From Verrucomicrobiota bacterium (GTDB lineage: Bacteria; Verrucomicrobiota; Verrucomicrobiia; Verrucomicrobiales; DEV007): 64,000 bases of DNA. The stretch covers positions 1-64,000 of the forward strand of contig JAHDID010000030.1 in NCBI GenBank assembly GCA_020630975.1, written 5' to 3'. This document shows positions 24,022 through 31,224 of the stretch, in pieces. Positions within the stretch are counted from its first letter, which is position 1, and each line of letters begins with the position of its first letter. A program made the translations under genes and the position numbers. The notes beneath the pieces were generated by a model. It did not search any database. It was not told the origin of the DNA and saw only the letters and a program-made list of their open reading frames with translations.

Positions 24022-26518
24022 GATTTGTATTTACTACTTAGGGCTAGTTTTTGCGATACAGCTCTCGTGGGGGTATGAGATGCTAGATTCATCTATCCAT
24101 GTGGATGCGGTAAAACCGTTTCTGGAAAAGCACTGCATCCACTGCCATGGCCCGGAGAAACAGAAAGGCAAGCTGCGCCTAGATGATCTGGCTGGCGACT
24201 TTTTAGACTCTGAGTCGGCCGGGAAATGGATAGAAGTGATGGATAACATCAACCTAGGCGATATGCCTCCAGAGGACGAGCCAGTACCAGATGCCACTGA
24301 GATCGAGACGGTATCGCGATGGATTGCTGCAGAGTTGCGCCATGCTCAAGCCTACGCCCAGAGCACGGGCGGCCGTGTGCTGATGCGCCGACTGAATCGC
24401 ACGGAGTATGCCAATACCGTTCAGGATCTACTGGGCGTGGTGTTTCCACCCAATCAAAGCCCGCTCGATCTCTTGCCGCCGGACGGTACGGTAGATGGCT
24501 TTGATAAGGTGAGTAAAGGACTGCTGCTGGACCCTTCTCTGATGGAGCAGTATTTCGATGTGGCAGCTGCGATAGCCGATCTCGCCGTCGTCGAGGGGCC
24601 CCCGCCGGTGCCGACTCGTCGCAATCGGATGGAGTATGAAGATATCGATGGCGGTATCGCCTACATCAAAAAGAACCGCAGCGTGATCGTGCGTGAAGAT
24701 GGGCTGATCTCCATGAATAGCAGTATGCGAACCAACCAAAAGGTGCGCCACCCCTGGAGTGATCAGTTATTCCCCATACCAGGTAGGTATACCATCAGGC
24801 TGAGACTAGGTGCCGATCTGCGGGAGAGCGAGCAGCCACTGTTTGTGAAGATGGAGCGAACCGGATCGGGCGAAGTGATAAATCAGAAAATTGAGGGTTC
24901 GATCGATCAACCCGAGATCATTGAGGTGACCCGAGACTTTGAGACCAAGGGCGGATCAGAATTATCGGTATCGATCGGCAATCGTACAGAATTCCAAAGG
25001 GTGAATTATTACTTCGCCGACCTGCGCACCAAGTCTCAGGAAGCGAGTAAAGCGGGTGATCGCAAGTTGGCAGGTCGGTACCGAGCACAGATGATGGCCG
25101 AGGGCATGATCAGCCAGTCGCGCCCGCATCCAGACACTCGCACGACCGATCATATACCGCGTGTGTTTTTTGATTGGGTGGAGGTAGAGGGGCCGCTGTA
25201 TGAGCAGTGGCCGCCACGCAGTACGGAGATTATCTTCCATCGCGGAGTTGGCGATGAGTCTTTGTACACGACCGAGTATTTGCAGGAGATTTTCTCGCGG
25301 CTACTACCGAGGGCTTTTCGGCGAGATGTCGATGCGAGTGAGGTCGCGAACATCGTAGGCATCGCCACCGCCGAGCTAGCTGCTGGCGAGAGCTTTCCGA
25401 CAGCTGTGGAGGCAGGTATCACTGCGATGCTGTGCTCGCCTGCTTTTCTGCTGTTAAATGAGCCCTCCCAAGACGATGCGCCCCGCCGTGTGACGAATGA
25501 TGAACTGGCGACGAGGCTGAGCTACTTTCTATGGAATAGTATGCCCGACTCTGAACTGACTGAGGCAGACTTGGGTACTGCCGATCAGATTCTAGCCCAG
25601 GTGGAGCGAATGCTGCGCTCGCCGAAGGCTGAGCAATTGATTACTGGGTTTGGGGCACAGTGGCTGAAAGCGCATGAGTTTGATCGCTTCTCAGTGGATA
25701 GAAATCTGTATCGCGACTATTACTCGGTGGAGAATACAGGACTAAACGAAGCGATCAATGCGGAGCCGCTGGCGGTATTTCGTGAGATCCTGCAGACGCA
25801 TGGCTCAGTGCTCGATCTACTGAGTAGCGACTGGACGATGGCTAATGAACCACTCGCGCGGCACTATGGGATAGAGGGTGTAAAAGGCACCCAGTTTCAG
25901 CGAGTGGCTCTACCGGCGGACTCTCGGCGCGGAGGGCTGGTGACGATGGCGGCGGTGCACAAATGGGGCAGCGATGGAAACCGAACCAAGCCGGTGGAAC
26001 GGGGCAAATACATACTGGAGGTTTTGTTCAACGATCCGCCTGACCCACCTCCGCCTAATGTGGGAGAAGTCGAGCCCAATGTATCTGGCGAACTACTCAC
26101 GGTGCGACAGCGGCTCGATCATCACCGTACTATCGAGAGCTGCGCAGCCTGTCATAGACGGATCGATCCGTATGGGCTAGCGCTGGAAAATTACAATGTG
26201 ATCGGTAAATGGCGTACCAAGCAAGATGGCGAGCGCGGCTGGTGGCCAGACTCTGCGGTGATCGATGCGAGTGGCACCATGCCCAATGGCACGAAGTTCA
26301 CAGACATCGATGAGTTTCGTACCGCTCTGTTGGATCAGTCCGACCGCTTTCTGCGTGGATTGGCTGAAAAGATGCTGACTTATGCCCTCGGACGTACGGT
26401 AGAGCCCAGTGATCGTGGGCTGATCGATAGTCTGGTGGCAGATATGCGGGCTCAGGGGTATAGCCTGAATGCCCTGATCAAAGGTATCGCGACTAGCGAA
26501 GCCTTTACGACTAAGTGA
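24011..26518 (+). CDS. DUF1592/DUF1588-type planctomycete cytochrome-like protein
   Basis: The 835-residue exported protein begins with a signal peptide (residues 1-21). It carries a c-type haem motif, CIHCH, near residue 45, then the DUF1587 segment RRLNRTEYANTVQDLLGV, a carbohydrate-binding-like middle, and DUF1595/DUF1592. It ends with a DUF1588 region (RRGGLVTMAAVHKWGSDG) containing a second CAACH and a DUF1585 C-terminus (LTYALGRTVEPSD). Family domain order and length are as expected. These proteins are abundant in Planctomycetes and Verrucomicrobia and are usually paired with DUF1552 proteins, as here. The precise reaction is not established; periplasmic electron transfer linked to polysaccharide use is a common suggestion. 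The start overlaps the FGE-LRR gene, and the stop overlaps an upstream alternative GTG of the next gene. Confidence 0.9.
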   Translation: MMTRICIYYLGLVFAIQLSWGYEMLDSSIHVDAVKPFLEKHCIHCHGPEKQKGKLRLDDLAGDFLDSESAGKWIEVMDNINLGDMPPEDEPVPDATEIETVSRWIAAELRHAQAYAQSTGGRVLMRRLNRTEYANTVQDLLGVVFPPNQSPLDLLPPDGTVDGFDKVSKGLLLDPSLMEQYFDVAAAIADLAVVEGPPPVPTRRNRMEYEDIDGGIAYIKKNRSVIVREDGLISMNSSMRTNQKVRHPWSDQLFPIPGRYTIRLRLGADLRESEQPLFVKMERTGSGEVINQKIEGSIDQPEIIEVTRDFETKGGSELSVSIGNRTEFQRVNYYFADLRTKSQEASKAGDRKLAGRYRAQMMAEGMISQSRPHPDTRTTDHIPRVFFDWVEVEGPLYEQWPPRSTEIIFHRGVGDESLYTTEYLQEIFSRLLPRAFRRDVDASEVANIVGIATAELAAGESFPTAVEAGITAMLCSPAFLLLNEPSQDDAPRRVTNDELATRLSYFLWNSMPDSELTEADLGTADQILAQVERMLRSPKAEQLITGFGAQWLKAHEFDRFSVDRNLYRDYYSVENTGLNEAINAEPLAVFREILQTHGSVLDLLSSDWTMANEPLARHYGIEGVKGTQFQRVALPADSRRGGLVTMAAVHKWGSDGNRTKPVERGKYILEVLFNDPPDPPPPNVGEVEPNVSGELLTVRQRLDHHRTIESCAACHRRIDPYGLALENYNVIGKWRTKQDGERGWWPDSAVIDASGTMPNGTKFTDIDEFRTALLDQSDRFLRGLAEKMLTYALGRTVEPSDRGLIDSLVADMRAQGYSLNALIKGIATSEAFTTK

Positions 26519-26559
26519 ATTTCCAGTATTGGTATAGATGTAAAGTTTTTGATTCGATC

Positions 26560-27906
26560 ATGAATATTCAAACCCGAACACCACTATCTCGGCGCGCTTT
26601 ACTCAGAGGGGCTGGCGGAGCGATGGGGTTGCCGTTTTTGGAGGCAATGATGCCGACTTCGGTTCGAGCGGCCTCTGCGGGAGCTGGTGGCACAGGTATT
26701 CCCAAACGCCTGGGGCTCTTCTATTTCGGCACTGGGATGAATATGCGCGACTTTGAGCCAGTCGATACTGGCGTGGATTACACCCTGTCGCCGACGCTTA
26801 AGACTTTGGCTCGTCACAAAGAAGATTTCTCTGTGCTATCGGGGACTTATCTCGAGCATGGTGGTGGGCACCATGGTGATTACACCTTCTCTACTGGTGT
26901 GAAAGCTCGCGATGGAGGCACGATAAAAAATTCCATCTCGATGGATCAGGTAGCGGCGGAGCACATGGGTAGAGACACGCGATTCCCTTCGCTACAGCTA
27001 TGTATCCGTAGGGGGACAGGCTATGGTAGCAATATGCGCACTCTGTCGTGGAATCGAAATGGTGTGCCGCTGGCTGCCGAGAATGATCCACACGTACTCT
27101 TCAATCGTCTTTTTCGCTCGGACAGCGCAGAGGAAAGCGAGCTCCGGCAGGCAGGCTTTCGCCGTCGCCGCAGTATCCTAGACGTGGTGATGGATGACGC
27201 CAAGCGACTGGGAAGACAGGTCGGAAAGCAGGATCAAGAAAAACTGGATGAGTACCTGCAGTCCGTGCGGGAGGTGGAGAAGCAGCTAGAGCGAAATCGC
27301 GAATGGGCGGTGAAGCCCAAGCCGGAAATCGATACCAAGGGTATGAGCGACTTTTCTGAAAGCTACAAGCCAGAGATGCCTGCAGATCAATTCCGGTATG
27401 AGACTTACGCCAAGATGATGTACGATTTGATCACGCTGGCTTATGAGAGCGATTCGACTCGTGTCATCAGTTATGTGGTGCGTCAGGAGAGTGCGGGAGG
27501 TACTTTCCCTGAGTTTGGAGTTTCTAAAGGGTTTCACGAGCTGACTCACCATGGTAACGACCCCAAGAATTTGGCGGAACTCACCAAGGTGGATCAGATC
27601 TACTTTGGTCATTGGGCCTATTTCATCGATCGACTAAAAGCCTCCAAGCAAATCGATGGGTCTAGCTTGCTCGATCATTGTTTACTTGGTTTTTCCAGCG
27701 GTATGGGCATCGGGCACTCCAAAGATCGTCTGCCGACTTGTTTGTTTGGCGGAAAGAAAGTTGGTATCAAACACCAAGGGCATTTGAAGTTGCCAGATCA
27801 GACGCCTCTGTCCGGTCTATGGCACACCATGCTGGATCGACTGGATGTGCCGACTGGAGAGCAGTTCCAGGATTCGCATGGGGTGATTAGTGAGTTGGTT
27901 GGGTGA
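26560..27906 (+). CDS. DUF1552 protein, Tat-exported
   Basis: The product has a twin-arginine signal (SRRALLRGAGGAMGLPFLEAM) followed by the DUF1552 body with PKRLGLFYFGTGMN and GGGHHGDYTF. Members are the standard partners of DUF1592 proteins. The ATG at 26560 places the Arg pair near residue 10, normal for a Tat signal. A GTG at 26515 would add 15 residues and overlap the preceding stop. It is the last gene of the FGE-LRR/DUF1592/DUF1552 operon and sits 11 bp before a paired direct repeat. Tat export suggests folding or cofactor loading in the cytoplasm. Its enzymatic role is unknown. Confidence 0.88.
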   Translation: MNIQTRTPLSRRALLRGAGGAMGLPFLEAMMPTSVRAASAGAGGTGIPKRLGLFYFGTGMNMRDFEPVDTGVDYTLSPTLKTLARHKEDFSVLSGTYLEHGGGHHGDYTFSTGVKARDGGTIKNSISMDQVAAEHMGRDTRFPSLQLCIRRGTGYGSNMRTLSWNRNGVPLAAENDPHVLFNRLFRSDSAEESELRQAGFRRRRSILDVVMDDAKRLGRQVGKQDQEKLDEYLQSVREVEKQLERNREWAVKPKPEIDTKGMSDFSESYKPEMPADQFRYETYAKMMYDLITLAYESDSTRVISYVVRQESAGGTFPEFGVSKGFHELTHHGNDPKNLAELTKVDQIYFGHWAYFIDRLKASKQIDGSSLLDHCLLGFSSGMGIGHSKDRLPTCLFGGKKVGIKHQGHLKLPDQTPLSGLWHTMLDRLDVPTGEQFQDSHGVISELVG

Positions 27907-27917
27907 TTTTGCCCGAC

Positions 27918-27953
27918 TGTACCCTATTGAGTGAAAATTGTACCCTATTGAAT
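27918..27953 (+). repeat. paired 15-bp direct repeat, 21-bp period (copy A)
   Basis: TGTACCCTATTGAGT at 27918 and TGTACCCTATTGAAT at 27939 are exactly 21 bp apart. The same pair is found at 34835 and 47428. Here it lies 11 bp after a stop codon, between convergent genes. Confidence 0.75.
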
Positions 27954-28004
27954 TTGGCCTTTAAAGAGGAGGATAGAACACCTCCTATGTTTTTTCCCAA
28001 AGCT

Positions 28005-29045
28005 TTAGACTGAGTGAACTGCTAATGGAAAGAAGTAAGTAACCAACCAAATCAGCCAGCAGCCAACGAGAGCTAGTGCGGGGCCATCATTGGTGTGAGG
28101 ACTGACCGCCTCTGCCACCGTCATCGATATAGGTAGGATACCAATAAGAATCCAGAAAGCGGTAGGATCCAATTGCTCGCGAAAAATAAAGAGAGTGATA
28201 ATAGAAACCACAAACACTGCAGCGCTACCCTCTAGTGACCTCTCGAAATTACCATTCCAAAACTTGCCATTATACCAAAGCGATCGGGTACGGTACTTGT
28301 GTTTACCAAAACGAATACCTACTGGCTCGGCCAAGCCGTCGCCAAATTCATTGATCAGCTGAGGGATCATAATCAAGAGAGCTTCTTTACCAAATATGCA
28401 GATGAAAGGTAGATAAACGATGAAGCGCAAAACATCCTCAAGTACATCGAAACGCAAAGTGTAGGGCCGGTCTTCCAGACGGTCCCATGCGAGAAAGGCT
28501 CTCTTCAGAATGGGCACCTTTCTACGGATGACATTCCATTCAGTGACGATGGTTTTCAGTACATCCAGACTGGTCAGCATGACCACTGCTATGATTGAGC
28601 TATTACCACCTTTCTCTAATCCAAATATACCGACTAGCATCAGAGGGATGACGTAGGATTTCAGTTTGCGCCAGGGACGAAGTGCTAGCTTGCGCACGTA
28701 GTTGATCTTGATGTTGAACCGAAGTATCGCCCACGAGAAAATAAGTTTGCCGGCGATCTCTACAAAGATCCAAGCGACGAACAGTGCATAGGTGTAGCCA
28801 CTGATAGGCGCAGCTATGCCGAGTGCTTGCAGACAGGCGATAGTAGCCACCACTACAGCTGCCATACTAGCTGCCCATGCGACGAAGCGATTTTCGCCGG
28901 ACCAGTTGTAATGTGGATTTTCCAGTCCGTAAGGATCGGCATGTAAAGCGGCAAAATAGGTCTCCCGAGAGGCGTGAACTGCCATGGGGGATTCTGGATC
29001 GGGTTCTGCGTTAGTCTGCGATAGGGAGTCGGCTCTTAATACCAT
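28005..29045 (-). CDS. DGK1/VTE5-like membrane protein (CTP-dependent lipid/isoprenoid kinase family)
   Basis: The 346-residue protein has about eight predicted membrane segments. Near residues 238-253 it carries EFGDGLAEPVGIRFGKHKY, followed by RSLEGSAAVF and AEAVSPHTNDGPALAL. These are the signature blocks of the phosphatidate-cytidylyltransferase-like family that includes yeast DGK1 diacylglycerol kinase, dolichol kinase and the plant phytol kinases VTE5/VTE6. Phosphorylation of a membrane lipid alcohol is therefore likely; the substrate cannot be told from sequence. It is convergent with the DUF1552 gene. A shorter start within the acidic N-terminus (MAVHASRE) is possible. Confidence 0.75.
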   Translation of the reverse strand: MVLRADSLSQTNAEPDPESPMAVHASRETYFAALHADPYGLENPHYNWSGENRFVAWAASMAAVVVATIACLQALGIAAPISGYTYALFVAWIFVEIAGKLIFSWAILRFNIKINYVRKLALRPWRKLKSYVIPLMLVGIFGLEKGGNSSIIAVVMLTSLDVLKTIVTEWNVIRRKVPILKRAFLAWDRLEDRPYTLRFDVLEDVLRFIVYLPFICIFGKEALLIMIPQLINEFGDGLAEPVGIRFGKHKYRTRSLWYNGKFWNGNFERSLEGSAAVFVVSIITLFIFREQLDPTAFWILIGILPISMTVAEAVSPHTNDGPALALVGCWLIWLVTYFFPLAVHSV

Positions 29046-29191
29046 TGGTAAATCAATCAGGGGTTAGATCTCCTATCACTCTCTTCATTTCACCAGATAT
29101 TTCAAATTTATTTTTAAAAAATAAGTCTTAAATATTATAATTTACGGATAATTCACTAAAACAAATCTGAAAATTTAAAATTTAAAATTTA

Positions 29192-29218
29192 CCCCATCTC
29201 AAAGCGGGAAGGATGGGG
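29192..29218 (-). terminator. hairpin downstream of the 29262-29750 gene
   Basis: CCCCATC and GATGGGG form a 7-bp stem. Read on the minus strand it is followed by an AT-rich stretch (TAAATTTTAAATTTT). It lies 44 bp past the stop of the minus-strand gene, so it is a plausible but not classical terminator. Confidence 0.4.
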
Positions 29219-29261
29219 CTGTGATGGCGTTTTTTTAAAACAAACCACTGAGCGATTGGAC

Positions 29262-29750
29262 TCAATTTTGCAGAAGGATGTAGATGTGGTTATGAGTTTC
29301 ATCTACCCAGACTTTGGGTTGCCACAGGGCCCCTGAAGTGTCGCTCTCCCATCCAGAAGTGATGGCGGAAGGCTGGAACCACGTGTGAAACTGAAATCGA
29401 TGACTAGGCACTGTGGCGACTTGATCCCTATCGAGTCGGATCCAGTCTGGCGGGAGGCGATTCAGATGAGAGGCCGCTTGTGCTTTCAGATCGCCAGTAG
29501 GATAGGTGTACCGGCAAATCGAGCAGCCGCCCTGCCAATAGAGATCGTAGGCGTAGTGGACATCCTCAGCTTTCGAGGGCAGATCGAATGGCGAGTCTCT
29601 AGCTAGCTGCCGAGAGACTCCCTCCTGCAGACCTGTGTGGCGATCATTCAGTCCTCTACTCCAAAGACAGCCAACCACAAAAAAGCCACTGCATAGCAGC
29701 GCCATCAAGACTGCGGCTACACCTAAAGTGATCTGGGCCCAGCGTCTCAT
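29262..29750 (-). CDS. small membrane-anchored protein of unknown function
   Basis: The 162-residue product has one N-terminal hydrophobic segment (residues 7-28) ending near a Cys, so it is either an anchored protein or a secreted one. A soluble domain follows that contains CSICRYTYPTGDLKAQAASHLNRL and several Trp residues. I do not recognise a family. It starts 27 bp after the stop of the MBL-fold hydrolase gene on the same strand, which suggests co-transcription. Confidence 0.6.
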   Translation of the reverse strand: MRRWAQITLGVAAVLMALLCSGFFVVGCLWSRGLNDRHTGLQEGVSRQLARDSPFDLPSKAEDVHYAYDLYWQGGCSICRYTYPTGDLKAQAASHLNRLPPDWIRLDRDQVATVPSHRFQFHTWFQPSAITSGWESDTSGALWQPKVWVDETHNHIYILLQN

Positions 29751-29777
29751 CTGCTGAAGCGGAATGTAGCGGCCCTA

Positions 29778-30605
29778 TCAGCTAAACTCGAGTGCGAAAA
29801 ACGGATTGTGGCGACGCTCTTCACCGACGCTGGTAAACGGACCATGCCCCGGACAGAGGATTGTATCTTCAGCTAAAGGCTTAAGGATACGGTCAAGATT
29901 ATTCTGCCAGGCATCGGCAAAGGAGACGATGCCACCGCCCATGGAGCCGGCGAAAATCGCATCGCCCACCACAGCGACAGGGCGGCGGAGACCCTCGATC
30001 ACATAAGTCGTACCACCTACCGAATGCCCACTAGTGGTACGAGCCTCGATCTGGAGACCGCCGACACTCCAAGTCGCACCATCGGCGAATTTCTCAGTGC
30101 CGGGCCAAGGCTCAGCCTCATTGCAGTAGACTGGAGGATCGCCGAGAGCCTCGCGTAGCTTAGCGAGATCGGCGATGTGATCATTGTGCGTGTGGGTGAG
30201 AAAGATGGCCTCTACCTCCACACCATAGTCGCGAGCTTGTTTGACTAGCGACGAGCTATCGGTGCCTGTGTCGAAGGCAGCAGCTTTGCCCGAGTCTTTG
30301 TCCCAGATTAGGTAGGCATTTACGCGCATATCGCGATAGGGAGTATTGTGCTGGCCGAGTCCATCTATGGATACCATACGCGGGTACCACGACTTCGAGG
30401 CCGCATTGACGAGAGCATCGGGATGCAATCCTAGTGCCTTGGCGACCTTGGGCAGAGCCCCTTCATCGCAAAACTCGCCACGGCAGAGCCTAGCCAGGAC
30501 ATCGGCAGGCTCTCCAGTACGGGCAGCCAGGTCGGCCTCGGTGATGCCACGACCACGCATGGTCTTGGCGATGATGTCTTCGAAAAAGTCTTCTATCGGG
30601 ATCAT
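29778..30605 (-). CDS. MBL-fold metallo-hydrolase with N-terminal helix-turn-helix-like domain
   Basis: Residues 1-70 resemble an XRE-type helix-turn-helix (ITEADLAARTGEPADVLARLCRG). Residues 85-275 are a metallo-beta-lactamase fold of the glyoxalase II type. Metal ligands are visible: HTHNDH (H138, H140, D142, H143), the His of TTSGHSVG, the Asp of VVGDAIF and the His of CPGHGP. A thioester or related hydrolase is likely. The HTH-like domain is presumably a leftover or a substrate/dimerisation element; I cannot say whether it binds DNA. It is first in a two-gene leftward unit. Confidence 0.8.
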   Translation of the reverse strand: MIPIEDFFEDIIAKTMRGRGITEADLAARTGEPADVLARLCRGEFCDEGALPKVAKALGLHPDALVNAASKSWYPRMVSIDGLGQHNTPYRDMRVNAYLIWDKDSGKAAAFDTGTDSSSLVKQARDYGVEVEAIFLTHTHNDHIADLAKLREALGDPPVYCNEAEPWPGTEKFADGATWSVGGLQIEARTTSGHSVGGTTYVIEGLRRPVAVVGDAIFAGSMGGGIVSFADAWQNNLDRILKPLAEDTILCPGHGPFTSVGEERRHNPFFALEFS

Positions 30606-30737
30606 GTGATGATTTGATCCAACCTAGGGCTGAGGGTGCCACCAGCAAGTGGGACTTTTGTTGTAGGCCTAATAGGTCATATAAGGCCTATCAGTGAGAA
30701 GATGAGATATTTGGGGCGATTGCCTTAAAAGAGAAAA

Positions 30738-30774
30738 TCGCGGCCCGAGCACCTGCCAATGACTCGGACCGCGA
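30738..30774 (-). terminator. strong hairpin with T-rich tail on the minus strand
   Basis: TCGCGGCCCGAG and CTCGGACCGCGA form a 12-bp stem with one mismatch. The minus strand continues TTTTCTCTTTT. It lies about 450 bp beyond the DUF1549/DUF1553 stop codon. Confidence 0.6.
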
Positions 30775-31002
30775 CTACCCTCAACTCAGGGAAAGATGTC
30801 TTTCTAAAAAATACCCAGCCAGGCAATTCTCAAAAAACATGCTCTCCCTAATCCTTACTGACAAAGTTTCGACCGCCTGTTTGTGTTGGTAAAATCTCTA
30901 AAAATAAGCTCTGGGGTGAGCTTTTCGGAAAGTATGACTGCTGTCCCTCACCGATAATAAAGTTTACTAAATATCCAGCGAATCGCAAATCATTTTTAAA
31001 AC

Positions 31003-31036
31003 TTTTTTCACAATTTAATTATCAATTGTGAAAAAA
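31003..31036. terminator. 13-bp perfect AT-rich inverted repeat, possible bidirectional terminator
   Basis: TTTTTTCACAATT pairs perfectly with AATTGTGAAAAAA around an 8-nt loop, so either strand ends the stem in a U-run. It may equally be a protein-binding palindrome. Confidence 0.45.
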
Positions 31037-31120
31037 CCGTGAGAAAGACGGTGTTTTGCTGGGGTTTAGCTGTGAAGAAATAAAAGCCAGCTACAGCAGA
31101 ATTCTTGTTTTTTAAAATAA

Positions 31121-31142
31121 ACTACCTCCGAGACGAGGTAGT
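31121..31142 (-). terminator. hairpin after the DUF1549/DUF1553 gene
   Basis: ACTACCTC and GAGGTAGT form a perfect 8-bp stem. The minus strand continues TTATTTTAAAAAACAAG. It lies about 80 bp past the stop codon. Confidence 0.5.
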
Positions 31143-31224
31143 CCAGCGATGAAAAGTTCATCACTCCATTTTTTCACACTCTGAGAGGCGGAGCAGAGGA
31201 GGAAGCGCGACTAAGCAGCTCCAT

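Larger units (their letters stand above)
30606..31224. other. 619-bp intergenic region between two leftward genes
   Basis: No credible gene is present. It holds three inverted repeats (30738-30774, 31003-31036, 31121-31142), which look like stop signals for the DUF1549/DUF1553 gene on its right, and presumably the promoter of the MBL hydrolase on its left. Confidence 0.6.
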
